A stretch of DNA of 64,000 nt from Onchidella celtica (GCA_963931925.1 OZ007581.1:10460192-10524191), one strand, 5' to 3'. Shown: positions 9,645-20,035, numbered from the stretch's first letter. Made by a program: numbers and translations. The notes: generated by a model not told the origin, from the letters alone.

Positions 9645-9760
9645 GGCTTCGATTGGCCAACTGGTTGGAGAGTGACGTCACGAGATCCAACGAGTCGGCC
9701 GACGACCGAGGTCTCATTGAAGCCCAATATCGTGACGTCATTATCCAATTAGCCGAGCGA
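9645..9760. promoter_or_regulatory. double CRE / CCAAT cluster
   Basis: Two perfect TGACGTCA octamers (9673-9680 and 9733-9740) lie exactly 60 bp apart. One inverted CCAAT (ATTGG, 9652-9656) and two direct CCAAT motifs (9724-9728, 9745-9749) are interleaved. TGACGTCA is the palindromic CREB/ATF site, and CCAAT boxes bind NF-Y. The arrangement looks like a proximal promoter, but no exon has been tied to it and the direction is unknown. Confidence 0.45.
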
Positions 9761-10555
9761 TCAAACTCCATGACAGAAATACCCTATGCATTTACCATGC
9801 GATGAAGAGAACTTGTAATCGACAGTAGATAATGAAACAACGATATCATAACATTCGATACTATTTAACCCAATCACTGCTTGGGTAGGCCACTCTCCCG
9901 TGAAAATGACCTCCGGTGACCCCTATCAGGAAAGACAGTATTGCACTCAAATTTAGTCACTCCACATCCGGCGTGACTTCTGAATCGATACTCGCGGATA
10001 AAATGTCGAGTCCATGAAAAATAAAATACCACAAATGAATACACTAAAGTACCGGTAGTGAACATAAAAGTATACATTTTTAAAAGCTATGTCATTATAT
10101 TTTTACCCATCTCTGTCATTTGGGAGGAAATATAGTAAACCGTGTTATTAGGTTCGCGGTCGTTTACTAAACAAGTCTAAATGTAGCAGAACATGCAGGG
10201 ACTAAGTGTCAAACAACTCGTGCGATCCTGCATGACATTTCTGTCCTTACCAACCGAGTGCATGATGAAGGGTTTGTCTTTGATGCTTTCAATTCTTTTG
10301 TAAAATGTTGTTATGTGTTCGTTAAATCTTGAGACTTCCATGGCTTCAGTGACAAAAGAGACGATAAAACACGCGTGTATGTTATTTTTATTATGCACTG
10401 ACTGTTTCAGAGTGTTTGAGTCAACGCTGACTTGTTCAGAAAACTACTTTACTCCAGTACTGAACAACTGTTGAGATAGATCTTTGCCCCCAAAACACGA
10501 AGATATAACACATGAGACATCCACAACAGCAGAACACATACAGAATCACAATTCC
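9761..10555. other. unique sequence
   Basis: No exon, element end or tandem structure recognised. Minus-strand frames at 9874-10077 and 10177-10398 have no motif or splice support. Confidence 0.4.
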
Positions 10556-10559
10556 ATCT

Positions 10560-10775
10560 GTGTAATCTCAGTTATAGTAACGCCCGAGATGCAGGATACA
10601 GAGACAGTTCAATTCGCCAAATTCCGTCCGCTGTCTTACGAGCGTATCATCCATATCAACAATGCAACAATTCGCACCACACCCCTTCATAATTAATTGA
10701 ACGGAAAAAGTCTAGTACCACAAAGCTCTGTGAGTAGCACTCACTGTGTTTATACGCGAGCAAGTTGTGGACATA
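10560..10775 (-). repeat. dispersed repeat U, copy 1
   Basis: Reverse complement of the repeat at 43.755-43.97 kb. Matching blocks include GTATAAACAC, CAGAGCT.TGTGGTACTA, GCGAATTGTTGCATTGTTGA and CGGACGGAA in the same order. Identity looks high (roughly 80-85% over 200 bp by eye). A minus-strand frame here is interrupted by a stop that the other copy lacks. Confidence 0.7.
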
Positions 10776-10828
10776 ATAATATTATAGTGAAAGGAGGAGT
10801 GGTCCGTCTGGGTATTCGGTGTCTTGAG

Positions 10829-11035
10829 TAAGGGTAGCCACACAAAGGCCACCGAATTCGGTCACCGAGCCACTAGGCGCTTCAGGTGAGAAGAATTGCA
10901 CTACATAAACGGACCAAATCTAGATCTAGGTGGGCTCTGTGTGCAGTTGTTGAAATTATATAGTGCAATTCTTCTCACCTAAAGCGCCTAGTGGCTCGGT
11001 GGCCGAATTCGGTGGCCTTTGTGTGGCTACCCTAA
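10829..11035. mobile_element. PIF/Harbinger-like MITE
   Basis: Near-perfect inverted repeat. Left arm 10832-10903 begins GGGTAGCCACACAAAGGCCA, and the right arm 10961-11032 is its reverse complement with only a few mismatches. The 201-bp element is flanked by TAA at 10829-10831 and 11033-11035. Three-bp TWA duplications are typical of PIF/Harbinger elements. The 57-bp loop has no coding capacity. Long arms with so few differences suggest a recent insertion. Confidence 0.85.
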
Positions 11036-11835
11036 TGCTTAAACGCTGAACTGAACAAAGCCATCTACTGATAAAACTCCCTTTGTAATTGCGCATGTTC
11101 AGCGGCCGTACATTGGAGGAAGGGTTGCGGGGGCACACAAATGCTGCTTCACGGTGACATAACCCAATATCCTCAGACAGAAAAAGTAACTTAAGACCTT
11201 TTTTACTTGTCTGAAAACCTTCCCCGTGCCAATATTTCCACTTTACTCAAATGTGTTTGTGTCTATCGTACCGGCGTGTCTGAACCCCGAACTGTCTGAA
11301 CAAATTGCATGGCAAACCCCGCGGAATAACGATCGGGTCTATTTTCCTCTCTCCCAACAGCACCAATTTCGTTTCTAAATCGGCACCCGCTGCCTTACTA
11401 AGTATGACATAAGAGAAATCGATGCGCACCTAAAACTGGCGCGGCAGTGTCACTTGTAACTGTGTCTTCATACGGTGTGTCTAAATGTCAAATACGCTAC
11501 GGAATTGGTAAGGTATGGAGTGCACGATAAAATCTGATACGAGCGCACTAATGAACGGCAATCATCCATCAAAATAGAACTCACAACGGAAGGAACGTGT
11601 ATTTGCGGCAACAAATGATTTGCCGGCAGGAACAAGAAATTCCTATCATTAAAATGATAAAAATACCCAGACAAAAACAATCGCCTGGCATGTTTTGATA
11701 TTTCTGTTTGTGTTTTCCCCAGTCATAATAACCTACAGGGTTTTGTCTTTGGGATCTCCAACGACTTGTTCATGGGGGAAACAAAAGGGTATAGTGATGC
11801 GTATGTTCGCATTGTTTTCTCAGGCTAGGTTCGTA
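11036..11835. other. unique sequence
   Basis: No gene or known repeat recognised. Short minus-strand frames at 11247-11429 and 11468-11680 lack recognisable motifs. Confidence 0.4.
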
Positions 11836-11839
11836 CTAG

Positions 11840-12017
11840 TCGATTTTTGGCAGATAGACAGACAGACAGACATAAAGACAGATAGATAGAGACATATATT
11901 TAGAGAGAGAGAGAGAGAAAGAGACAGACAGACAGACAAGCAGATAGCGTCAGAAAGAGACAGAAATACAGAGAGACAGACAGACGAACGGACAGACAGA
12001 GAGACGTACAGACGGAC

Positions 12018-12074
<57 letters not shown>

Positions 12075-12075
12075 A
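11840..12075. repeat. GACA/GATA and (GA)n tract
   Basis: Begins with GACAGACA and GATAGATA units and ends with an uninterrupted (GA)n run of about 46 bp near 12025-12071. Confidence 0.9.
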
Positions 12076-12960
12076 GATGGATGGTGACATAAAGATACGA
12101 AGTCTCAATGAGATCCCAGCCACTAGCACTACCCACTACTTGGACCTCAATGAAAACCAAGACCATGACGCCACCATCAAACTGGTCGCCCGATAACAAA
12201 ATCGTCTAGTGGGGCGTTTAGGCTTGCTACCTCCGCTACAAAGTCTCCAGAGGAGGCTCTAGAGGGGCGGGGGCCAGGGGGTTAGGTAGGTCGACAACTT
12301 CTGATCTTTTACTATCTTCTTGAGGCCTGGGCAAACAAACGGAACGTAGATCCATAAATCAAACATAATAGGTGAAAAATGGGGAAAACATGATTTAGGA
12401 AGAAATGCAATCGTCTTTCGAAAATTTAATCGGCCACTACAGACTACTGCATCGTATTTTCCACGCATTTTCTCTAATTAATCCACACACAACCTCGCCC
12501 CTTGGCCCCTCATCCTGCAAACTCAACCGTAAGGAACATTAAAATTTATAGTACTAGCAAAGATGGTACTAGTCCAAAGTCTTACAGCGCCGTCATCCCT
12601 CTATGCAAATTATAAGTCGATCCCATTATGCATTTCCTCACTAATAACAGACACCCGTGGGTTTTCTCCCCTTACTTCCGGTTTTTTCTCCCTTTGTTTG
12701 GTTTTACTTTCGAACTTACTAACCATCACTGTTTCTCTTTGTCCAATACTGGGTGCACGGCGTCCGTTTGTGAAAATATCATTCCCGCCGTGTTGAGCTG
12801 CTCAATCGGATGCGCTATTTTCAGAGTGAGCAAAATGTCAGTGAGCGCGGCAGAAATTTGACACGTGACGATGTAAACTCTACAGATTGCTGCACGCACA
12901 ACAGCGGAAGTTTTAACTGTAAATAGTTCGGGGTGTCTGGCTGGGAACACGACGCTCAAA
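12076..12960. other. unique sequence
   Basis: Holds CACGTGAC near 12861-12868 and a G-rich patch near 12258-12290. Overlapping plus frames at 12563-12861 show no recognisable protein. Confidence 0.4.
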
Positions 12961-12961
12961 C

Positions 12962-13480
12962 TCCGGGTGGACACATGGCGACCTTGGTTCTTGTTCGGTC
13001 TATCTCCATTTTCTGGAGAAAAAAAAACTGGAGATCTTTCCGTACGCACAGGAGGTACAACAAATGTACATTTTGACATTTATTTAACTCATTGTGTACC
13101 ATGAATTTTTCCACGTTTGCCAATACAGGAAGGAAATAATGGGGAAGATGACTGAAGACTAATCACAGCAACATTAATTATGAATAGAAAGACGAATTTA
13201 TTTCTTCCTGAAACAAAATAGCCTAGCATTCTTGTGCACTGATACATCATTGATTGGCACAAATTAATGTGACCAGTTGGAGAACCGATTCATCGGCTAT
13301 CGGCACACGAAGAGTTAAAATGCACTGTGGCACTTATCAAACTGTTCCACAGTTCCAATTCATTCTAACTCCTGGTCAAAAAACAAAAACCTCAACCTTT
13401 TCACGTGGAATTGCTCAGTTGTGCAAGAAGTGCGGCTGGAACAAATATGAAGTTAAGGTCGCTACATGACTGTCCAAGGT
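12962..13480 (+). repeat. dispersed repeat V (3' half), split by a MITE
   Basis: Two pieces (12962-13083 and 13319-13480) match consecutive segments of the repeat at 26.76-27.02 kb and 24.17-24.42 kb: TGGCGACCTT.GTTCTTGTT, ATCTCCATTTTCTG, ACTGGAGATCTTT, then CTGTGGCACTTATCA and CACAGTTCC. The intervening 13084-13318 is a piggyBac-like MITE, so V was present first. Confidence 0.78.
13084..13318 (-). mobile_element. piggyBac-like MITE, copy 2
   Basis: 227-bp element (13088-13314) between TTAA at 13084-13087 and 13315-13318. The left end CTCATTGTGTACCATGAAT continues with TCCACGTT, CCAATACAGGAAG and GATGA, matching the right end of copy 1 at 7.0-7.23 kb read in reverse. The right end reversed is CTCTTCGTGTGCC. 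The two are therefore the same family in opposite orientations. No transposase. Confidence 0.82.
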
Positions 13481-13554
13481 AGTTATGACCAAGCGATGTC
13501 GGATTGTTTGTGACAAAAAGAGGAAAAGTTTTCAATAAAACTTTATATCAAGTC

Positions 13555-13910
13555 GAAGGTACCGGGTTCGAATCCCAGTCAGTGCAGGCATGTTGAAGTT
13601 TGGGGTTTTTCTCATAAGTATTTTCCTGTTCCTGATCCTATAGTAGGTAGGATCGAGCACCTAGTGTTCTCTGATTCAGATAAGGACGAAAAATTCGGAG
13701 GGCCCGTGTGCAGGGTTGCGCACGTTAAAGATACCTTGGCTGTTGGAAATCGTGAAGGGCAGGTCAAACAAGGCCGCAGCCCGGTGCAAAATTCTGGAGA
13801 AAAAAAAACGAATCCCTACCACAACAAAAAAAAATAATACAGGAACAAAATGAGGTGTAAATGCCGAGGGCAGCGAACCTCCTAAAATAAAGACCTAAAC
13901 ACTTTAAGTT
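13555..13910 (+). mobile_element. SINE family 1, copy C (5' truncated)
   Basis: Begins just before a perfect Pol III B-box (GGTTCGAATCC), so the A-box is lost. It runs through the full body to the type-A tail with GTGTAAATGCC, CAGCGAACCTCCTAAAATAA and AGACCTAAACAC. Confidence 0.92.
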
Positions 13911-14004
13911 CTTTTCACCTGTGTCTTACTCCAATTTGGAGTTGAAATACACTATGAAAATAAGAATTCTTTGAAAAATCTCTGCGCCCCTCTGCGTCCC
14001 GCGC

Positions 14005-14345
14005 GCGTGGTTTTTTGTTTTTTTTTCGTATTCACTTTACCAAATTCAGGGGCGTGGCAGCAACAGCTCCAACATATCCCAGGGATTTTCGGTGACAATC
14101 AGAGTCATTTTAGGGTTCGGGCTAGGGTTGGGGTTTAGAATGCCCAGTCCAGAGACTGCAGCACCTATGGCAGTGTTCGGTAGGACGAGAAATCCCTTAG
14201 ACGATGACCTGTGTTTGGGGGGTCTGTCGCTGCCCCGCTCCTGAATTTGGTAAAGTGAGTACGAAAAAAAAATTCACGTCCCGCGCCCCACCGAATCAAT
14301 GCCACGCCCCATCGGCGCCCCCAACCTTGAGAAACACTGTTCGTA
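14005..14345 (+). mobile_element. MITE-1 reference copy (palindromic arms, hAT-like right end)
   Basis: Arms of about 50 bp at 14017-14066 and 14223-14272 are inverted copies of each other (TTTCGTATTCACTTTACCAA against its complement, followed by AATTCAGG.GCG). They flank about 155 bp of internal sequence. To the right, the minus strand starting at 14339 reads CAGTGTTTCTCAAGGTTGGG, a hAT-like terminus. Its left partner is not clear. Other copies: 6.2 kb and 47.2 kb. Confidence 0.72.
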
Positions 14346-14715
14346 GCACACAGTCATGTACGTGGTCAAACACAGTTATGAATACTGAATAACCCACGCA
14401 CTCGTCTTGAGTGAACCTTCCTTAACCCCCCACCCCCTCCACATGACTCATAGTGCGTTCATTCATTGATGAGCATAATCTCTAGCCCGTGGTAATAATA
14501 GACAATTCATTCATGACCAGCGTACATCTGACCTGTCCATTCATGCCTTCCTCTAGCTCTGGTCCAAGGTTCCCTACAGTTCGGGTTACCTTTCATAATT
14601 TTATCCTGTACTTTTCTGGTCATTTGGTAATAACATAGAGGACTTTGCATGTGACATACACTTTTCTCTTGCTCTTTTGTTGCTGAGCGCTCTAGGCACC
14701 AGCTTCTTTTTCTGC
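14346..14715. other. unique sequence
   Basis: No gene or repeat recognised. Confidence 0.4.
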
Positions 14716-14930
14716 AGCATCCCCCCCCCCTCCTCTTCCTCAATCTCCCCCCCCCCCACCCTTTCTCTGTCTCTCCTTCCTCCTTCTCTTCTTTTCTCCT
14801 AATTTCCCCTCTCTCCCTCCCCATTTCTCTGTCTTCCTCCTTTTCTCTCTCTCCCCTCCCCCCTCCTTTAATGAACATTATTTTGAAGATGCATCTTTTT
14901 TTTTTAATCCCCCCCCCCCCCCCCCACCGA
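14716..14930. repeat. C/T-rich block with poly-C runs
   Basis: CT-rich with C homopolymers near 14721-14730, 14747-14757 and about 16 C near 14909-14925. Confidence 0.85.
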
Positions 14931-15425
14931 AATGAAAAGAATGTTCGAATTTCCCCACGGCCTTTCCGACCATCAATATGTTGAATAAATATGTTTTCTC
15001 TCGACAACAACAACATTTATGAAAGTTCAACTCGACACTGCACGGCAATTTAACTAACTCTCCCATCAATCAGCTTGTATAATCTCCTTCAGAAATGACT
15101 GCCATTTCACAACATTAAACTCTTTAACACTGTATATTTTTGGTAATCTTCTTGCATTTTCCATAACTGGTAGGCCTACTATGCACAACCGCTGTTTATA
15201 GCGGTCATTTGTTCTCTTTTATCCTATACAATTTCTGATCCCGATTATGTGCAATTTTCAAAATTACGAAAGAAAACCCAGAAATTGACTGTGCTCGTGT
15301 CATGTTCGGTTGTTGTTTCCCAAACCCACGTGTCGGCCCCGTCCCAACACCTAAACATTTCCCACCTTCATCTCCACCAGAGAAGAGAAGGAAGCAGGGA
15401 CAAGAAGGAGAGAAAGAAAGAATCA
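14931..15425. other. unique sequence
   Basis: Nothing recognised. Confidence 0.4.
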
Positions 15426-15507
15426 GAGAGATACACACATGCACAAGGGGGGGGGGGGAGAAAAAGAGAGGGAAAATAAAGAATGAGAAAGCGTGAAATA
15501 TTGAGAA

Positions 15508-15538
<31 letters not shown>

Positions 15539-15545
15539 GAGCAAG
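15426..15545. repeat. poly-G and (GA)n
   Basis: About 12 G at 15447-15458 followed by GA-rich sequence and (GA)n at 15506-15541. Confidence 0.88.
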
Positions 15546-16020
15546 ACCGACAGATACTGCGAGCGTTGTATTTGTCAAACACACAGAAAACTATAGATTT
15601 ACAATGGATTTAAAAAGAAATATGAAACTGAATTTCGTGCCACACCTTATGCGACTCTCACATCCCCCCCCCACCCCAAAACCAAAACACACACACACCA
15701 TATCCACACACACTCAAACGCTTCACATCACACACACCATTACAAGGCCGCAATAATAATGGCTCTGTTACAACCTCTTCCTGAGCAGGGATTTCATTCA
15801 TAAACCAGCCGCGATCACAAACAAGGTTGTGCAAACTAGCTTGGGTTCTTCATTCATAAGATGCATACATTACCATACCCGTACCGTGCCCCGGGGACAC
15901 AGTGCTAGACCAATACATTACACAACACCCTTACATCATCTACGCTTGTGTCAATAGAGTCTCTCTCCCCCCCCCCCCTCTTTTCAACCTCCCTCCCGGT
16001 ACTTGGGCCAATCCCCTCTC
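15546..16020. other. unique sequence with C and CA runs
   Basis: CACACACA near 15690-15720 and about 12 C at 15967-15978. No gene recognised. Confidence 0.45.
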
Positions 16021-16181
16021 CCGGTACCTCTTGAAACTGCACCGAGCTGTGTGCTATCACCAAAGACCTTATATATCGACGGGTAATTTGCCAGATTGAA
16101 CACCGGTACCTCTTGAAACTTACCGAGCTGTGCGCTATCACCAGAGACCTTGATTATATCGACGGGTAATTTGCCAGATTG
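16021..16181. repeat. 80-bp tandem duplication
   Basis: Units 16021-16102 and 16103-16181 both begin CCGGTACCTCTTGAAACT and end TATCGACGGGTAATTTGCCA followed by GATTG. They differ at only a few positions, so the duplication looks recent. Confidence 0.9.
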
Positions 16182-16185
16182 TTGT

Positions 16186-16405
16186 AAGCCGACATTTTAC
16201 CGATTTTGAGGTTTTGTCATGGAAGAGGTTCTCCCACTCCTGATTTCATTGTGTACAAGTGTCATTCCAATCGGTTCAAAACTTTTTCAGACATGTGTTT
16301 GTGACGTAATGTTATATGCGTCTTGGCCCTGTTGCCGACCAAACTTCAATCCTCATTTTCTGGAAAAGGCAAAAATGCACATACAACAATATGGCACATA
16401 CCACT
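16186..16405 (+). repeat. dispersed repeat V (5' half), plus copy
   Basis: Shares with 17.06-17.35 kb (inverted) and 23.75-24.0 kb the blocks CGATTTTGAGGTTTT, GTCATTCCAATCGG, TGTTTGTGACGTAAT and AAAATGCACATACAACAATA. No coding content. Class unknown. Confidence 0.75.
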
Positions 16406-17056
16406 CGTTATGTAATAAATACATAGCTACACGAGGTCTATAGAAGCCATCACCGCACCGTGGCGTCGTTTCCCATACTGGACGCATACACTTCATGCCA
16501 CATGCGCGCGCAGGCACCCATACGTCATACACACATACTCGCGTCTCCCAGCGCCAGACATTAAAATGCAAATTGCCCTTACAACGTTTGGAAATACCAC
16601 GAGATAAATCCCCAATCTCCGCCACCTCCAAAAGAGGTTATCTCTTTTTTTTCTTTTGGTAATTTTATCTCACACAGGCCCTCAAGAATCTGAAGACTGT
16701 TTGACCTGAAAAGGTCTGTTGTTAAATACAGGTTTTTTTGTGTTTGAAGTTGGTGTAGGACAGTTAACTATTCCGGCCATTTACTCAACAGACAAAGATA
16801 TTATAGGAATTTCGTCATCAACTTGTGATTAGCAGATGTCCGCTTCAGGGCTAAAACTGCCCTTTTGAGGTCTCTAGGAGATAATGCACATACTGTCTTT
16901 TTTCGTGACAGAAAGGTATTACACCGTAAACAATCCCTAGATAACAGGATATTACTCCACTACAAGGATACAGCACGAGGCCTTTACAATCAGACCCTTT
17001 AAATTTAAATGGAAACACAGATCCGGCGTCTCTCTGCCGTGTTGGACTTGTGTTTG
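16406..17056. other. spacer between inverted V copies
   Basis: About 650 bp, no gene recognised. Possibly internal sequence of the same element. Confidence 0.4.
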
Positions 17057-17353
17057 CCATAATATTGTTGCATGTGCATTTTGGCCTTTTCGAGAAAAAG
17101 AGGACTGAAGCTTGGCTGGCACAAAATATTACGTCACAAACACATAATAATAATATTTCGAAAAGTTTTTACCCGATTGAAATGACACTTATACAATACA
17201 TAACATAGTGAAATTAAAGTGTGAGAAAAACCACTTTCATGACAAAAACCACTTTCGTGACAAAAAACACTTTCATGGCCAAAAAAAAAAAAAAAAACCA
17301 CTTTCGTGACAAAAACCTCGACATAGATAAAATGTCGCATGCAGCAATATAGC
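17057..17353 (-). repeat. dispersed repeat V (5' half), minus copy with 19-bp expansion
   Basis: Inverted relative to 16186-16405. Inside it, a unit near ACCACTTTCATGACAAAA is repeated about four times (17230-17320), while the other V copies carry one. A run of about 19 A (17280-17298) splits the expansion. Confidence 0.75.
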
Positions 17354-17456
17354 AACTAGGTTACACCCGGATTTGATAGTTTTAAATTACCGTGTTGTCA
17401 ATGTTTGTAATCTGATTTCCTCCAAGCAACTTGCTTTATTATGGCAGATGTGTAAA

Positions 17457-17873
17457 CTCGAATTAGTGGGCTGTGTGTTTAGGTTTTTATTTTAGGCGGT
17501 TCACTGCCATTGGCATTTCCACCTTACTTTTTTTTCTAGTTATTACTCCTGTGTGTTCTTGTGGTAGGGATTAGTTTGATTTTTTTTTTTAGACTTTTGC
17601 CCGGGCAGCGGCCTTGTTCGGCCTGCTCTTCTCGACTTTTAACTGCCAGGGTTATCTTTAACGTGCGGAACGTGCACATGGGCCCTTTAGGTTTTTCGTC
17701 CTTATCCGAGAAGACTAAGTGCTCGATTCTACCTACCACAGGACCAAGAACAGGAATTTTTTTCTCCCAAAAAAGAATTCCAACAGGCCTGCGCCGACCG
17801 GGGATCGAACCCGGTACCTTCGGCATGAGAGGCGAGCACCTTGCCTCTCGACCACCAGGTCCCCTCGAATTAG
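17457..17873 (-). mobile_element. SINE family 1, copy D, full length with target duplication
   Basis: 397-bp minus-strand copy (17467-17863) bounded by the perfect 10-bp direct repeat CTCGAATTAG at 17457-17466 and 17864-17873. The tRNA-like head lies at the high-coordinate end, with a B-box in the complement of GGGGATCGAACCCGG. The conserved body lies in the middle, and the type-A tail (complement of GTTTAGGTTTTTATTTTAGG) at the low end. The complete structure supports retroposition. Confidence 0.93.
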
Positions 17874-18130
17874 CGTAGTGAAAACAACAGGATGGAGGTA
17901 ACTTTATATTCGGAAGAGTCGCCATTGAAGAACAGGACGAGAAAGTTTGGGAACCCCTGGCTCTAAACAAACTATACACGGAGAGCGTTCGAGGCATTTA
18001 GATGCATTTGAAAGGAATTATCAAAAGCCTTTCACAGATGATACTGATGATGTTGAAAAACGCAACAGCCATTTCTCCAGAAACACTTGTAAAATGAAAC
18101 AGTTGGGGGTAGGGGAGGGGGGGGGGGGTA
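17874..18130. other. unique sequence, hAT-like end and poly-G
   Basis: On the minus strand near 17962-17944 is CAGGGGTTCCCAAACTTTC, a hAT-like terminus without a partner. A G-rich run lies at 18107-18129. Confidence 0.45.
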
Positions 18131-18339
18131 GGGGGTGTTTGAAAGAGATATTATTCATCAGCTTTGGATGACTGGAGTTAAGTTTGCAAAAGCTGTCTCC
18201 GCCACAGGAAAAAGGTTCCAAAATTAACATTTGTGGTTAGGAAAACTATATTTGTCCTGCTGTTATTCAAAGCTGTGATGCATGAGTGCACAATCTCGTC
18301 AAATTGTGGCACTTTCTTTCTCTCTCGTTTTCCCCTTTT

Positions 18340-18483
18340 TCCACTCTCTCTCTCTCTCTATCTCTCTCTCTGTTCGTGTGTGTGTGTGTGTGTGTCTCGC
18401 CCTCTCTGTCTCTTCCCCCCCTCTCTCTCCCTATCACTCTCTCCGATGTTTATCTGGCTGCCTCTCTCTCTCTCTCTCTGCCC

Positions 18484-18526
<43 letters not shown>

Positions 18527-18535
18527 TCTCACTGT
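18340..18535. repeat. (CT)n-rich tract with GT run
   Basis: CT dinucleotide repeats with an internal (GT)n near 18375-18396. All overlapping frames are low-complexity. Confidence 0.9.
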
Positions 18536-19010
18536 GGTAACACAATGGCGGAAGTCAGACTTTGGCTATAATTGCATTAACGTTTCATGCTCTCCTTGTC
18601 ATGTAAACCATGCACCAATCTGTACTTGTACTAATGAACGCCTAAATAACAACAAACAACCAAACAAATAAACAGAGAATTAATATTTTCATCTTCCATC
18701 AACAATACAGTTACACGTATTACATGTATAATTATTTTCTTTTCTAAAAAGTATAAAAAATGAGATAGGCTCTTTTAACAAGAACGTGACGACTACGTTT
18801 CTAAGAATCACGCATGCGTCACGTTTATGACATGGCTTGTCAGCCACGCTACAGGTTCTCAAGATCCGGCATTTCTCCGCCTTGTTCACATGGCTGCACT
18901 TGCAAAGAATTTTTAATTTATTTTTAATTGTTATTTTAATGACACATCAGCACCCGCATGCTTCTCTGAAATGACAAATCTCACCTCGCGACATCTCATT
19001 TTATTATCAT
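18536..19010. other. unique sequence
   Basis: Nothing recognised. Confidence 0.4.
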
Positions 19011-19125
19011 TTTCTGTCTTCTCTTTTAGTTTGCGTTTCATTGTATCGTTTGGGCATTATTTCTTACGCGAGGGTTTGCTAAATACAACCCTTTTCTTTT
19101 TGCCAAAGTTTGACTCCTTTTCTCA
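19011..19125 (+). mobile_element. MITE-2 fragment
   Basis: Over about 90 bp it closely matches the palindromic element at 34.04-34.2 kb (TTTTCTGTCTTCTCTTTTAG, GTTTCATTGTATCGTTTGGG, then CGCGAGG.TTTGCTA). It keeps the right arm to TTGCCAAAGTTTGACTCC but lacks the left arm. Confidence 0.75.
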
Positions 19126-19127
19126 AA

Positions 19128-19312
19128 AGTTTACAGGTTTAGTTTATTGTAGGCCTGACTGCCAATTCAAAATACACAAAAGAATCATGCAAACAATCTT
19201 TAAAAACATTAAAAACAAACAAACTAACAGACAAAATGCACGGTCATTCACTCTCTCCGCTCCCTGCTACAATTTATACACTTATTGACTATAGTATACC
19301 ATAAAATACAAC
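19128..19312 (-). mobile_element. repeat Z, copy 1 (retroposon 3' region)
   Basis: About 185 bp matching 23248-23446: TGTAGGCCTGA.GGCCAATT, AGAATCATGCAAACAA, GTCATTCACTCT and CAATAAAATACA-like blocks. The orientation is inferred from the other copy, whose low-coordinate end carries repeated TTCAAAG units like a retrotransposon 3' tail on the minus strand. Confidence 0.68.
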
Positions 19313-19389
19313 TTGTAATTACCAGCAACAGTCATCATTTTTGTCAATCTACCCCCCCCCCCCCGAGTTTGTCCATGCTTGGTGGATAA

Positions 19390-19505
19390 TCCGCTGACAA
19401 CTTCTATCTCTCTCCCTCCCTCACTTTTTCTATCTCTCCTTCCCTCTTTCTCTCTCTCTCCCTCTTTCTTTCTCTCTCTCGTTTCTCCCCCATCTCTCTC
19501 TGACA
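19390..19505. repeat. CT-rich tract
   Basis: Pyrimidine-rich, following about 13 C at 19352-19364. Confidence 0.85.
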
Positions 19506-19910
19506 CCCTCCCTGCTGAGCTTAGCTCTAATCCCTTCAGAAGAACTCGGATTTCACAGAATCGTTTACATCAGGAAACCAGTAAACTTCAATAAATTCTC
19601 AGAATAAATTCTGTGTCAGGTCGAGATGACCTGACCTCTGTGACACTTCTGAACTTACCAGCACGCGGGAAGTAAAGTTTATCACACACCCAGGTTTCTG
19701 CCACGGGCGTTGCCCCATAGAACATCATTTTCTGTGTGGCAGTGTCTCGGGGGCGGGCCTCTCTACATCTTTATCAAATGTATCAAAGAGGGACAAAACT
19801 GTGATGAACCCCCCCCCCCACCCCCCTTTCAATAAAAAGAATACACCTGTATATAATCCACGAACAGGTCTACAGACTGAGGAGAACTCTCTACCACCCC
19901 CACCCCCCTC
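19506..19910. other. unique sequence with C run
   Basis: About 11 C near 19809-19819. No gene recognised. Confidence 0.4.
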
Positions 19911-20035
19911 ACACACACACACGAAACAGCCGACCAGCGCTGCACTGTGGCGACGACGTGTCTACTCCAGTTGTAACTGGGCTGCAACGACACTAAAAGG
20001 CAGACTTCCTAATTCGGATTAAGAAGTATATGCAA
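19911..20035 (+). mobile_element. solo SINE tail B
   Basis: Matches the tail attached to SINE-1 copies E and H: CGCTGCACTGTGGCGACGAC, the 14-bp palindrome CCAGTTGTAACTGG, GCTGCAACGACACTAA and a terminal TTCCTAATTCGGATTAA. The SINE body is missing. The end resembles LINE 3' ends of the form AAATTTCCC..GGGAT..AAAG, as at 41.5 kb. Confidence 0.72.

Noticed and set aside
13995-14286. 10-bp direct repeat CGTCCCGCGC as target duplication of MITE-1
   Set aside because: The family's right terminus appears to lie further out at 14339, which would place the right copy inside the element; GC-rich repeats of this kind also arise by chance.
16021-17353. CRISPR-like spaced repeats
   Set aside because: Repeats are few, directly adjacent and in eukaryotic repeat context; no spacer array or cas genes anywhere in the window.
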